A stretch of DNA of 54,239 nt. It comes from Ignavibacteria bacterium (GTDB taxonomy: Bacteria > Bacteroidota > Ignavibacteria > Tepidaquicellales > OLB5). The translations under genes and the position numbers were made by a program. Where the stretch lies: NCBI GenBank assembly GCA_014879675.1, contig JACSRQ010000156.1, positions 1-54,239 on the forward strand, written 5' to 3'. The stretch's first letter is position 1; every line of letters begins with the position of its first letter. The notes beneath the pieces are model-generated. The model saw only the letters and a program-made list of their open reading frames with translations, ran no database searches and had not been told where the DNA came from. Positions 1 to 7,516 of the stretch are shown in pieces.

Positions 1-1
1 A

Positions 2-817
2 CCTTGGGCTTTGGTTTTAGGCGCCTCCAGCGGATTTGGCGGGGCAGTTTCATTAGAACTAGCGAAACACGGATATAATATATTTGGTGTTCATCTAGAT
101 AGGGCTATTACGATTCCGGATGTGAAGAGCCTGATGAGAAAGATTGAACATACTAAACAACATGCAGTTTTTTTCAATATCAATGCTGCTGATGATATCA
201 AAAGAAATGAAGTTCTTGATGAAATTACTGAAAGATTGCACGGTCATGAAAAAGGAAGCGTAAAAGTACTGGTGCATTCGCTGGCTTTCGGTACCCTCAA
301 GCCTTTTATCGCGAAATCGCAGTCTAACTGTATTTCGCAGGCCCAAATGGAAATGACTCTTAACGTTATGGCTAATTCACTGGTTTACTGGACACAGGGA
401 CTGATATTCCGTAATTTGCTTGCCGAAGGCGGCAGGATATTCACATTAACCAGTGCAGGTGCTCACTCTGTAATTCCTTCATATGGTGCGGTATCCGCAG
501 CTAAGGCAGCTTTGGAATCACATACCAGGCAGCTTGCTTATGAACTTGCCCCTATGAATGTTACTGCAAACTCGATCATGGCAGGTGTTACCGATACGCC
601 CGCGCTTCAAAAGATCCCCGGCGCAAAGAATATGATTGAAGCTACTAAACTGAAAAATCCAAGAGGCAGATTAACGCATCCTGAAGATGTTGCCAAAGCA
701 ATATTGATGCTTTGTTCGGAAGAAGCAAGCTGGATATCAGGCAATATGATAGGCGTTGACGGCGCTGAAGATATAATTAACTTCACAGGCGAGAGAGTGG
801 CTCACCACATAAAGTAA
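2..817 (+). CDS. SDR-family enoyl-ACP reductase-like protein (5' partial)
   Basis: Short-chain dehydrogenase/reductase, probably an enoyl-ACP reductase of the FabL/FabI type that reduces trans-2-enoyl-ACP with NAD(P)H in fatty-acid elongation. The reading frame is open back to base 2 (Pro-Trp-Ala-Leu-Val-Leu-Gly), so the true start lies outside the window; the TTG at 11 is an internal Leu codon. The nucleotide-binding motif GASSGFG is at the very N-terminus. The catalytic Tyr and Lys are spaced Y-X6-K (SYGAVSAAK, Tyr158/Lys165 counted from the Leu at base 11), which is the enoyl-reductase spacing; ordinary SDRs have Y-X3-K. The following gene is an acyl-CoA dehydrogenase 46 bases downstream, so a shared lipid role is plausible. 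It could instead be a divergent SDR acting on another acyl substrate. Confidence 0.8.
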   Translation, partial: PWALVLGASSGFGGAVSLELAKHGYNIFGVHLDRAITIPDVKSLMRKIEHTKQHAVFFNINAADDIKRNEVLDEITERLHGHEKGSVKVLVHSLAFGTLKPFIAKSQSNCISQAQMEMTLNVMANSLVYWTQGLIFRNLLAEGGRIFTLTSAGAHSVIPSYGAVSAAKAALESHTRQLAYELAPMNVTANSIMAGVTDTPALQKIPGAKNMIEATKLKNPRGRLTHPEDVAKAILMLCSEEASWISGNMIGVDGAEDIINFTGERVAHHIK

Positions 818-863
818 TTTTAAACTCACTCTATTTTTAAAACACATCTAAATTATATAGTTT

Positions 864-2006
864 ATGTTCGAATTTGGATTTACTGAAGAGCAGCTTATGC
901 TGCGCGAGATGGTTCGTGATTTTGCAAACAATGAATTAAAACCTATTGCACAACAGATCGATGTACAGGAAAAGATCCCTGACGATATAATCAAAAAACT
1001 TGGCGAAATCGGGCTGCTTGGAGCTTCGATCCCGGAACAATATGGGGGCGGAGGTTTTGGCGAAGTTGGCTACTGTATAATGCAGGAAGAAATTGGACGT
1101 GCGTGTTTATCAACGGCCACATTCATAGGGGCACATCAATCCATAGGTACCAATGCAATTTTTATTGGCGGAAGTGAAGAGCTTAAACAGAAATACGTTG
1201 TTCCGCTTGCAAAAGGAGAAAAGATCGGCGCATTCTGCCTGACAGAAGTACAGGCCGGCTCAGATTCTTTCAACGTGAAGACAACTGCTGTTTTAGATGG
1301 CGATGAATGGGTAATTAACGGTGATAAGATGTGGATAACAAACGGCGGAATTGCTGATATTATTTCAGTCTTTGCCCGAACCTCAAAAGGAGTGACCGCT
1401 TTTGTTGTAGAAACAAGCATGCCCGGATTCACAGCCGGTCCGCCGGAAAAGAAAATGGGTATAAGAGGAAGCACTACCAATGCCATTACTTTTGATAACG
1501 TCAGGGTACCAAAAGGAAATATGATCGGCACGGAGGGAAGGGGATTTCTCGTAGCCATGAAAACACTTGATGCCGGCAGGCTTGGCCTTGGCGCGGCATG
1601 CCTTGGCGCAGCCAAAGAAATGCTGGAAATGTCTTCGAAATACGCAAAAGAACGCGTGCAGTTCGATCATCCAATAAGTCACTTCCAGGCAATACAGTTC
1701 ATGCTTGCTGAAATGGCTGCTACTATTTATATCATGGAATCAGTTGTGTACAGAACTGCTGTTGATTATGACCTGAAAAAAAATATCAGCATGCATTCGG
1801 CTATGGTAAAACTGATATGCTCTGAGGGCCTGGATAAAATTGTGGACTATGCGGTTCAGATCCACGGCGGTATGGGATATTCCCGTGAATACCCGATCGA
1901 AAGATTCTACCGCGACTCGCGTATCAACAAGATTTTCGAAGGTACAAATGAGATACAAAAAGGCATAATAGCCCGTGATGTTTTGAAACATAACGGTGTA
2001 ATGTAG
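864..2006 (+). CDS. acyl-CoA dehydrogenase
   Basis: FAD-dependent acyl-CoA dehydrogenase of 380 residues, the normal family length, catalysing alpha,beta-desaturation of acyl-CoA in beta-oxidation and passing electrons to ETF. The N-terminal helical domain begins FGFTEEQLMLREMVRDFA. The mid beta-domain carries the FAD/substrate motif FCLTEVQAGSDS. The C-terminal domain has the QFMLAEMA and IHGGMGYSREYPIERFYRD motifs. The probable catalytic base is Glu359 in IFEGTNEIQ, the position used by short-chain enzymes. The ATG at 864 gives the standard N-terminus; no strong SD is visible. A second member lies at 21102-22244 (-), so two paralogues with possibly different chain-length preference occur in this window. 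Confidence 0.93.
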   Translation: MFEFGFTEEQLMLREMVRDFANNELKPIAQQIDVQEKIPDDIIKKLGEIGLLGASIPEQYGGGGFGEVGYCIMQEEIGRACLSTATFIGAHQSIGTNAIFIGGSEELKQKYVVPLAKGEKIGAFCLTEVQAGSDSFNVKTTAVLDGDEWVINGDKMWITNGGIADIISVFARTSKGVTAFVVETSMPGFTAGPPEKKMGIRGSTTNAITFDNVRVPKGNMIGTEGRGFLVAMKTLDAGRLGLGAACLGAAKEMLEMSSKYAKERVQFDHPISHFQAIQFMLAEMAATIYIMESVVYRTAVDYDLKKNISMHSAMVKLICSEGLDKIVDYAVQIHGGMGYSREYPIERFYRDSRINKIFEGTNEIQKGIIARDVLKHNGVM

Positions 2007-2036
2007 TTAACTTTTTCTGCAAGAAAATATAAAACA

Positions 2037-2591
2037 ATGAAAAGATCATTAATATACATATTCTTATTTATGGTTTCAATCAGCCTCATCGGCTGCTTAA
2101 CCGTTGAAACAAAAGAATATTCATTCAAGCTTAAGGATGGCAAATCAGGCAGCGGCAAGATAAAATACATCAATATTATGCATACTATGGATTCCGCTTC
2201 AACTGTTGAGGCTGAATACCAGGACTTGATGACAAACTACCTGAACGGAAAAAAACCGGAGGATGAAATGCCGGGTGTGAAAAATGTGAAGAAACGTTTG
2301 TTTGAAGAAGATAACCATCTATGCGGCGAGATAACATTTGATTTTGATGACATTACGGCACTCAAATTCTACAGTTACAAAGATAAAGTCTGGGCTTATT
2401 CGCTCGCCGGCGGAAGCTTGTTTGGCGGCAGTGAAGCATTTTTCTCTTCTAACGGAACATTTGGCGGCGAGAATATGAATGTGATATTCTGGGATGGCAA
2501 TGAAAAGGAGTTTAAGCTTAAGACTACGGTTGCTTCTAATGATAAAAAAAATGAAAGCCTTCTGGATATCTGGAAGAAAAAGGGAAACTAG
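2037..2591 (+). CDS. predicted lipoprotein, unknown function
   Basis: Protein of 184 residues with a lipoprotein signal peptide: basic MKR, a hydrophobic stretch and a lipobox ending SLIGC with the lipidated Cys at residue 20. The mature part is soluble, Gly/Ser/Lys-rich and mixed alpha/beta (SFKLKDGKSGSGKIKY; ITFDFDDITALKFYSY). I do not recognise a named domain. The theme of an N-terminal beta strand plus a Gly-Ser-Gly-x-Lys-Ile motif resembles the lipoprotein at 35148-35819 (DGSGTMKIHYW), so the two may be distant relatives. It follows the acyl-CoA dehydrogenase by 30 bases and is followed by a terminator. Confidence 0.75.
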   Translation: MKRSLIYIFLFMVSISLIGCLTVETKEYSFKLKDGKSGSGKIKYINIMHTMDSASTVEAEYQDLMTNYLNGKKPEDEMPGVKNVKKRLFEEDNHLCGEITFDFDDITALKFYSYKDKVWAYSLAGGSLFGGSEAFFSSNGTFGGENMNVIFWDGNEKEFKLKTTVASNDKKNESLLDIWKKKGN

Positions 2592-2680
2592 ATTCAAATA
2601 GCAACTTTCAAAAAACGAAAGTCAGGAATAACAAATAACAGATAACAAATTTCAGCTAGTTATTAGTTGTGAATAAAGTT

Positions 2681-2718
2681 AGAGACGTCGATCTGAAAAA
2701 GTGACGTCTCTTTTTTTT
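2681..2718 (+). terminator. rho-independent terminator
   Basis: Perfect 9-bp stem AGAGACGTC (2681-2689) / GACGTCTCT (2703-2711) with a 13-base loop, running straight into eight T. It lies 90 bases after the lipoprotein stop and should end the SDR/acyl-CoA dehydrogenase/lipoprotein transcript. Confidence 0.85.
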
Positions 2719-2762
2719 ACTGTTTTTTTTATACTATTCTGTACACTGGAACAAAAACCATT

Positions 2763-2834
2763 TAAGTGAATTCACTTATACCCCTCTCTTTCTTGACTGC
2801 ATTAGCAGTTCAGGAGAGTGGGTTAGGGGGTGAG
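2763..2834. repeat. 16-bp perfect palindrome and degenerate intergenic repeat
   Basis: TAAGTGAATTCACTTA (2763-2778) is a perfect 16-bp palindrome, suited to a dimeric regulator but with no promoter visible beside it. It is followed to about 2834 by a degraded inverted repeat (CCCTCTC ... GGAGAG, then GGGGGTGAGG) resembling a distant relative of the dispersed element described at 35.9-43.8 kb. It sits between the terminator at 2681 and the 3' end of the minus-strand gene at 2857. Confidence 0.4.
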
Positions 2835-2856
2835 GTCGTACATGTAATTGTACCTG

Positions 2857-3312
2857 CTATTTTACAGCCAGCGAAGTTTCAAGTTTTTCTACCCTGCGGC
2901 GCAGGTCGCCCGCCCTGTAAATTAGCTGGAAGATAACCGCAGATAACAAAACAATTACACTGATGAAAAAATACCCTATCCTGTAAAAAGCTATCAGCAG
3001 CTCATTTACTGGATTATATATATTCTTCGCGAATACCTCACTTTTTGTGCGCTGGAACTTGCTTTCATCAATCTGATCGCTTGAGAAAATATTTTTGATC
3101 TTCTCTATCTGCAATTGAACTTTTTTAACCGTGTACAGCATATCATCAATTCTGCCATCGAGGGAGTCAATAGATGACTTTCTGATTCCCGCGGTTTCCA
3201 TAGTTCGGGTGGAAAAGTTATTGAATACCGGCTTGGTTAATGATCCTCCAAGGAGCACAATCAGCAGCATCAATCCCGCAACTCCGTACAAAACCTGGTA
3301 TAAATTCTTCAT
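2857..3312 (-). CDS. small membrane protein with periplasmic coiled coil
   Basis: Protein of 151 residues with two predicted membrane segments, about residues 5-24 (LYGVAGLMLLIVLLGG) and 108-130 (IGYFFISVIVLLSAVIF), enclosing roughly 80 residues of polar helical sequence (SLDGRIDDMLYTVKKVQLQIEKIKNIF). A short charged coiled coil follows the second segment (DLRRRVEKLETSL). The topology suggests an inner-membrane protein with an extracytoplasmic helical hairpin. I do not recognise the family. It stands alone between a terminator region and the tRNA locus. Confidence 0.65.
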   Translation of the reverse strand: MKNLYQVLYGVAGLMLLIVLLGGSLTKPVFNNFSTRTMETAGIRKSSIDSLDGRIDDMLYTVKKVQLQIEKIKNIFSSDQIDESKFQRTKSEVFAKNIYNPVNELLIAFYRIGYFFISVIVLLSAVIFQLIYRAGDLRRRVEKLETSLAVK

Positions 3313-3388
3313 TTTTTGCGTTTTATCTTAAATTTTGCAGCACTTTATATAACAATAAAACAGTTGGAATTTATCCAGCCTAATGCAA

Positions 3389-3419
3389 TTGAATAACTCA
3401 GAAAAATTAGGTAAATTTG
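3389..3419 (+). promoter_or_regulatory. FCB-type promoter of the tRNA locus
   Basis: TTG (3389-3391), 20-base spacer, TAAATTTG (3412-3419) matches the Bacteroidota -33/-7 consensus (TTTG, 19-21 bases, TAnnTTTG). Transcription would begin near 3424, about 28 bases before the tRNA remnant and 145 bases before tRNA-Arg, implying a tRNA operon. The same 20-base spacing recurs at three other sites in the window. Confidence 0.6.
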
Positions 3420-3451
3420 TATAAATAAGGGAAAATTGCATATTTTCTCAT

Positions 3452-3545
3452 GCTTTTGTAGCTACTGCCTGCGATGCGCTTCGGCAGTCAGGCAACCGGA
3501 TAGAGCATCTCACGGTTTTTGATGGTAGTTTGGAATTTGAGTCTT
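3452..3545 (+). pseudogene. decayed tRNA interrupted by a palindromic element
   Basis: Removing bases 3464-3492 joins TTTTGTAGCT to CAACCGGATAGAGCATCT. The result aligns closely with the D-arm of the intact tRNA-Arg downstream (TGTAGCTCAATTGGATAGAG). The rest is degraded: the anticodon stem has a mismatch, the base before the anticodon is not T, the T-arm (TTGGAATTTGAGTCTTG) pairs poorly and no 3' acceptor strand is found. It lies directly downstream of the tRNA-locus promoter, so it was probably once the first tRNA of the operon. The original identity cannot be read. Confidence 0.5.
3464..3492. repeat. palindromic mini-element inside a tRNA remnant
   Basis: A 29-base insert with a perfect 6-bp stem ACTGCC (3464-3469) / GGCAGT (3483-3488) and a GC-rich loop. 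It resembles the CCTGCCTG-CGG-CAGGCAGG hairpin at 43859-43877. It sits in the D-loop position of the decayed tRNA. Confidence 0.5.
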
Positions 3546-3569
3546 GACATTTGAAATTACGTTTTACCT

Positions 3570-3643
3570 GCACCTGTAGCTCAATTGGATAGAGCATCTG
3601 ACTACGGATCAGAAGGTTTGGGGTTCGACTCCCTACAGGTGTA
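3570..3643 (+). tRNA. tRNA-Arg (anticodon ACG)
   Basis: A complete 74-nt cloverleaf: acceptor GCACCTG/CAGGTGT (first pair G-U) with discriminator A at 3643; bases 8-9 TA; D-arm GCTC-AATTGGATA-GAGC; anticodon arm TCTGA-CTACGGA-TCAGA with anticodon ACG; variable loop AGGTT; T-arm TGGGG-TTCGACT-CCCTA with one G-U pair. The 3' CCA is not encoded. ACG is normally edited to ICG and reads the CGN arginine codons, so this is likely an essential tRNA. Confidence 0.95.
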
Positions 3644-3654
3644 CAGATATTAGA

Positions 3655-3674
3655 ATCCCCGCGAAAGCGGGGAT
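3655..3674. repeat. GC-rich hairpin with GAAA loop
   Basis: Perfect 8-bp stem ATCCCCGC / GCGGGGAT closed by a GAAA tetraloop, 11 bases after tRNA-Arg. There is no T-run, so it looks like a dispersed palindrome or a 3' processing or stability structure for the tRNA precursor, not a terminator. Confidence 0.5.
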
Positions 3675-3741
3675 CTCTATTATGAATTGTAGATTTCATA
3701 TTCAAGCCTGAAGTAATTTTATAGATTTCTAAATGCTGTAC

Positions 3742-3769
3742 AAAAAGCCTGCTTTTTAGCAGGCTTTTT
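3742..3769. terminator. bidirectional terminator between tRNA-Arg and pgl
   Basis: AAAAAGCCTGCT (3742-3753), a TTTT loop and AGCAGGCTTTTT (3758-3769), with a T-run on each strand (six T ending at 3770 on the plus strand, five on the minus strand). It can end both the tRNA transcript (+) and the gnd-zwf-pgl operon (-), whose last stop codon adjoins it. Confidence 0.85.
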
Positions 3770-4501
3770 TCATAACTCTTTCCCGGCTTCGCTATCAAGA
3801 AACCATGTCACACTTCCATCTTTAGGCTGGACTTTCGCAGCGGGCAACAGCTCGCTCTCAGTTGTTTCCTCAATGATACTTTTAACCATGCCGGATTTCT
3901 TACTGCCGCTTACAATAAAATATATCCGTGCTGCGTTGTTGATGACATTACCCGTTAAGGTAATACGGTTTTGCCCTGATTCAGGGTGAACTGTATGGGC
4001 TGTTATATCCTGCGTTGCAAACAAGTCGAGCCTGTCCGGAAATATTGACGCGGTGTGGCCATCTTCGCCCAATCCCAGCAATATCATATCAAAGCAGGGG
4101 ATACCATCCTTCAACTGCACATACTTCAATATAGCATCTTCATAGCGGTGTATTTCATCATCTGGATCTGTTTCACCGTAAATTGGGTGAAGCTGCTCGG
4201 CAACGATTCCTGTTTTTTCAAACAATACGCGCCATGCATTGCCATAGTTGCTCTCCACTGAATTCATCGGCACACATCTTTCATCTACCCAGTAGAAGTG
4301 TATTCTATTCCATTCAATTATGTCTTTAAATTTTCCGGCAAGATTCTCAAATACTTTTGTTGGAGTATTACCGCCGGAAAGGGCAACTGTGATGAATTTC
4401 TTCTCCCTCAGCAATGTCCTTACCTCTTCCGCAAAGAACTCAGCGAAGCCTTCTGCAAGCAGCTCAGCTGAATCAAATATTAATACTTTTGGATATTCCA
4501 T
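3770..4501 (-). CDS. pgl: 6-phosphogluconolactonase
   Basis: Hydrolyses 6-phosphoglucono-delta-lactone to 6-phosphogluconate, step two of the oxidative pentose phosphate pathway. Its 243 residues match the DevB/SOL family. Family motifs seen are VALSGGNTPTKVFENLA near residues 38-54, FYWVDERCVP near 69-78 and the LGLGEDGHTASIFP phosphate-site loop near 140-153. Its ATG overlaps the zwf stop by one base (TAATG), indicating translational coupling. It is the last gene of gnd-zwf-pgl and abuts a terminator. Confidence 0.95.
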   Translation of the reverse strand: MEYPKVLIFDSAELLAEGFAEFFAEEVRTLLREKKFITVALSGGNTPTKVFENLAGKFKDIIEWNRIHFYWVDERCVPMNSVESNYGNAWRVLFEKTGIVAEQLHPIYGETDPDDEIHRYEDAILKYVQLKDGIPCFDMILLGLGEDGHTASIFPDRLDLFATQDITAHTVHPESGQNRITLTGNVINNAARIYFIVSGSKKSGMVKSIIEETTESELLPAAKVQPKDGSVTWFLDSEAGKEL

Positions 4502-6033
4502 TATAGTTCACAGTATATGCCGTCATCGGCGAGATTTTTACAGGGATAGCGCCATGTTCGTTTTTCACCTTCGATAAGATTATCGGCCACATCAGGTCCC
4601 CATGTGCCGGCGGGGTAGCCGTAGATCTTAATGTTCTCATTTTCGGCCCATGCCTTCTGGATCGGCTCTACAAATCTCCATGCAGCTTCCACGGCATCAG
4701 CCCTTAGAAATAAGGTGGAGTCACCCACCATACAATCATAAATCAACCTCTCATACGCTTCGGGAATGTGAATATTGCTGATATCCTTATAATGGAAGTC
4801 CATATTTACATTGTGAACTTTGAAGCCTTTTCCGGGTTCCTTCATGCCAAATTTCAGCACAACACCTTCATCGGGCTGAATGCGCATTATGAACTGGTTA
4901 TCAGAAATATCGCGGCTTTCTTTGAAAAGGAAATGCGGCGTTTTTTTGAAATGGATAACCGCTTCAGTTACCCTTGTTGGCATATGCTTGCCTGTACGGA
5001 TATAAAAAGGCACGCCGCCCCAGCGCCAGTTATCGATATAAAATTTAATTGCAGCGTAAGTTTCTGTGCGTGAGTTAGTGTCAACGCCTTTTTCTTCACG
5101 GTAGCCCTTTACAAAGCTGCCGCGAATCGACGAAGCTATATACTGTCCGCGGATTACCTGCTTTTCCACATCTTCAGGTGTAAGCTGTCTGAGCGATTGC
5201 AGCACCTTTAACTGCTCATTTCGTACGGCGTCTGAATCGAATGAAGAGGGCGGTTCCATTGCCATAAGTGTTACAAGCCTGAGCAGGTGGCTCTGCAGCA
5301 TGTCACGCAGTGCGCCTGAACCGTCATAATAGGCGCCGCGGTTTTCTATGCCGATATTTTCTGCAGAGGTTACTTCTACGTGATGCACATAGTTCCTGTT
5401 CCATACCGGTTCGAATATCCCGTTAGCAAATCTTGTTACAAGTACATTCTGAACAGTCTCTTTGCCCAGGTAATGATCTATCCTGTATATCTGCTCTTCG
5501 GTAAAAACGGTATGCATAACATTGTTTAGCTTTATTGCTGATTCAAGATCGTACCCAAAAGGCTTTTCCACAATTATGCGGGTGAAGCCGCTGGTATTAA
5601 CGTTCAATCCTGCTTTGCCCAGATTAATAGAAATCGATTCAAACAGTGATGGTACCGTAGCCAGGTAAAATATATAATTGCATCCTGAGCCGCACGTACC
5701 GCCAAGTGATTTGATCCTTGACGCAAGATCATTATATGCCTGCTCATTTTTGAAATCCATTGCGTAATAGTTCAGCTTAGCTGCGAACTTTTCGGCAATG
5801 TCTGCTGAATCCTGAAAAACTTTTAATACTGCTTCCTTCATCTGTGAGCGGAACTCATCATCCGTAAATTCCGAGCTTGCGGTTCCGAGTACTGCGAATT
5901 TTTCTGGAAGGTTATCCTGTTTGAAGAGCTCAAAGATCGCGGGAATGAGTTTGCGTTTCGTCAGATCGCCGGAAGCGCCGAAAATTATGATAACGCAGTT
6001 ATCGGGTTTTGTCATTTTGTTTGTATCCATCAT
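4501..6033 (-). CDS. zwf: glucose-6-phosphate 1-dehydrogenase
   Basis: Oxidises glucose 6-phosphate to 6-phosphogluconolactone with reduction of NADP+, the entry step of the oxidative pentose phosphate pathway. At 510 residues it has normal length. The coenzyme motif GASGDLTKRK is at 19-28, EKPFG at 156-160 and the substrate-binding/catalytic RIDHYLGKE at 184-192. The start overlaps the gnd stop by four bases (ATGA) and the stop overlaps the pgl start by one, so all three genes are tightly coupled. A Met-Met start gives two adjacent start choices with no consequence for the domain. Confidence 0.97.
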   Translation of the reverse strand: MMDTNKMTKPDNCVIIIFGASGDLTKRKLIPAIFELFKQDNLPEKFAVLGTASSEFTDDEFRSQMKEAVLKVFQDSADIAEKFAAKLNYYAMDFKNEQAYNDLASRIKSLGGTCGSGCNYIFYLATVPSLFESISINLGKAGLNVNTSGFTRIIVEKPFGYDLESAIKLNNVMHTVFTEEQIYRIDHYLGKETVQNVLVTRFANGIFEPVWNRNYVHHVEVTSAENIGIENRGAYYDGSGALRDMLQSHLLRLVTLMAMEPPSSFDSDAVRNEQLKVLQSLRQLTPEDVEKQVIRGQYIASSIRGSFVKGYREEKGVDTNSRTETYAAIKFYIDNWRWGGVPFYIRTGKHMPTRVTEAVIHFKKTPHFLFKESRDISDNQFIMRIQPDEGVVLKFGMKEPGKGFKVHNVNMDFHYKDISNIHIPEAYERLIYDCMVGDSTLFLRADAVEAAWRFVEPIQKAWAENENIKIYGYPAGTWGPDVADNLIEGEKRTWRYPCKNLADDGIYCEL

Positions 6034-6929
6034 TTATCTTTAATTACCCTGTGACCGCCGAATTGGTTCCGAAGCGCTGACAGCATTTTCATCGCGAATG
6101 AATCTTCCTGTCTTGAGCGGAATCTGGTATATAATGAATCGGTAATAACATGCGCGGGAACATTCTGTTCAATAGCCGCTTCAATTGTCCATCTGCCTTC
6201 GCCGCTGTCTTCAACATACCCTTTAATTGATTCGAGGTTTGGATCTTCCTTCAGAGCTTTGGCGGCAAGCTCCAGCAGCCATGACTGCACTACACTTCCG
6301 TGCTGCCAGCCGCTTGCAACGGCAGTCACATCAATGTTAAAAGGAGAAGTTTTTAATATCTCAAATCCTTCGGCGTAAGATTGCATCATTCCGTATTCGA
6401 TGCCGTTATGTATCATCTTAACATAATGACCCGCTCCGCCGGTGCCGCAATAGGTATAGCCGCCTTCAGGAGCGAGTGATTTAAATATTGGATAGGTATA
6501 TTCAACCGCTTCTTTATTGCCGCCCGTCATTAAACTGTATCCGTTTTTGAGTCCCCAAACTCCGCCGCTTGTACCGCAATCAATGTAGTGTATGCCAATT
6601 TTTTCCAGCGCCTCACCCCTGATACGGGTTTCTTTCCAGTATGAGTTGCCGCCGTCTATGATAATATCATTACCTTTAAGCAATTCGGCCAAACCCGCAA
6701 TATTTTCGTCAACAGGCCTGCCAGCGGGCACCATAAGCCACACAATTTTTCTTTCAGGCAGTAACGAGACCAATTCCGCAAGCGACCCTGCTCCAACTGC
6801 GCCCTTTTTAACAGCCTCTTCAATTTCAGGTTTTGTTAAGTTGTATACTACAACTTCGTGCCCGAATTTTAGCAGCCTTTCAACCATATTGCCGCCCATT
6901 TTGCCGAGACCAATAAACCCTATTTTCAT
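6030..6929 (-). CDS. gnd: 6-phosphogluconate dehydrogenase, short decarboxylating type
   Basis: Oxidatively decarboxylates 6-phosphogluconate to ribulose 5-phosphate. At 299 residues it belongs to the short GndA/YqeC class (about 300 residues), not the 470-residue enzyme. The Rossmann motif GFIGLGKMGGNM starts at residue 4. The substrate motifs CGTSGGVWGLKNGYSLMTGG and the catalytic-Lys region KMIHNGIEYGMMQ (near 171-183) are intact. It is the first gene of gnd-zwf-pgl. Short enzymes are often NAD+-preferring, but coenzyme choice cannot be read with certainty here. Confidence 0.95.
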   Translation of the reverse strand: MKIGFIGLGKMGGNMVERLLKFGHEVVVYNLTKPEIEEAVKKGAVGAGSLAELVSLLPERKIVWLMVPAGRPVDENIAGLAELLKGNDIIIDGGNSYWKETRIRGEALEKIGIHYIDCGTSGGVWGLKNGYSLMTGGNKEAVEYTYPIFKSLAPEGGYTYCGTGGAGHYVKMIHNGIEYGMMQSYAEGFEILKTSPFNIDVTAVASGWQHGSVVQSWLLELAAKALKEDPNLESIKGYVEDSGEGRWTIEAAIEQNVPAHVITDSLYTRFRSRQEDSFAMKMLSALRNQFGGHRVIKDK

Positions 6930-7076
6930 TTCCTTATCCTTAATTTTGTTTATTTGCTTACAAGAATGATAATATAGATGAACTTTCCAAACGATAAAAG
7001 TCAGTTAAGAAAGTTCCGGGGATAAATATCAGTTATCTAGTTGCCGTGCGTCATTTTTTTGAATGACATTCATATT

Positions 7077-7084
7077 TATATTTG
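7077..7084 (+). promoter_or_regulatory. possible -7 element for the ferredoxin gene
   Basis: TATATTTG fits the FCB -7 consensus 60 bases upstream of the ferredoxin start. The matching -33 position is TTT, not TTG, so support is partial. The inverted repeat GAATG-A-CATTC lies just upstream, in the spacer region. Confidence 0.35.
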
Positions 7085-7144
7085 AGGTATTCAGGTTATA
7101 ATCTGTAGTTCCGGTTTAATGTTGTTAAAAGGGAAGGAGTTCCT

Positions 7145-7486
7145 ATGCCGGTCAGGATAACAAACTTCTGCAATAACTGCGGAGTCTGTGAAATTATATG
7201 TCCCTATAACGCAATATACAAAGGCGGCTCAAATTGGAGGAAGATCCAAAACCGGTATTTTGTTTATTGCGATGAAGGCCTTGAGTATGATATGTTCTGG
7301 TCGAAAGAGCATTATTACGTAGTGCCTGATAAATGTACCGAGTGCATTGGCAAATACCCCGAACCGATATGTATGGCAGCCTGTACAAGGAATTGCTGCA
7401 TAATAGATGAATCAAACAGGGAAAGTGAAGATCACCTTATTGCAAAAAAAGAATACCTTGAGTCACTATCAGGCAATCGTGAATAG
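7145..7486 (+). CDS. 2[4Fe-4S] ferredoxin, FdxN/Alvin-like
   Basis: Small electron carrier of 113 residues. The first cluster motif is C9-X2-C12-X2-C15-X3-C19-Pro. The second has the long spacing C64-X2-C67-X8-C76-X3-C80 typical of FdxN/Alvin-type ferredoxins (TECIGKYPEPIC). About 45 residues separate the motifs, longer than in minimal ferredoxins. Two odd points: C80 is followed by Thr where Pro is usual, and two extra cysteines (C84, C85) follow. The SD (AAGGAG, 8 bases before ATG) is good. It is monocistronic and convergent with glgP; the redox partner is unknown. Confidence 0.85.
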   Translation: MPVRITNFCNNCGVCEIICPYNAIYKGGSNWRKIQNRYFVYCDEGLEYDMFWSKEHYYVVPDKCTECIGKYPEPICMAACTRNCCIIDESNRESEDHLIAKKEYLESLSGNRE

Positions 7487-7516
7487 CCGAATAAACTAAC
7501 AATAGATCAATCGTAT

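Larger units (their letters stand above)
3313..3769. other. gene-free tRNA locus
   Basis: This 457-base stretch has no protein gene. Left to right it holds an FCB-type promoter (3389-3419), a decayed tRNA split by a palindrome (3452-3545), tRNA-Arg (3570-3643), a GC-rich hairpin (3655-3674) and a bidirectional terminator (3742-3769). An open frame on the minus strand across it (3448-3798) reads antisense to the tRNA and is spurious. Confidence 0.8.

Noticed and set aside
1136-1692. Open frames on the minus strand opposite the acyl-CoA dehydrogenase
   Set aside because: They mirror a gene with all family motifs on the plus strand; no start signals or recognisable protein features.
3448-3798. 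116-codon open frame on the minus strand
   Set aside because: It reads antisense through tRNA-Arg, the tRNA remnant and two hairpins; the CTPVGSRTPNL-type peptide is the usual artefact of a tRNA read backwards.
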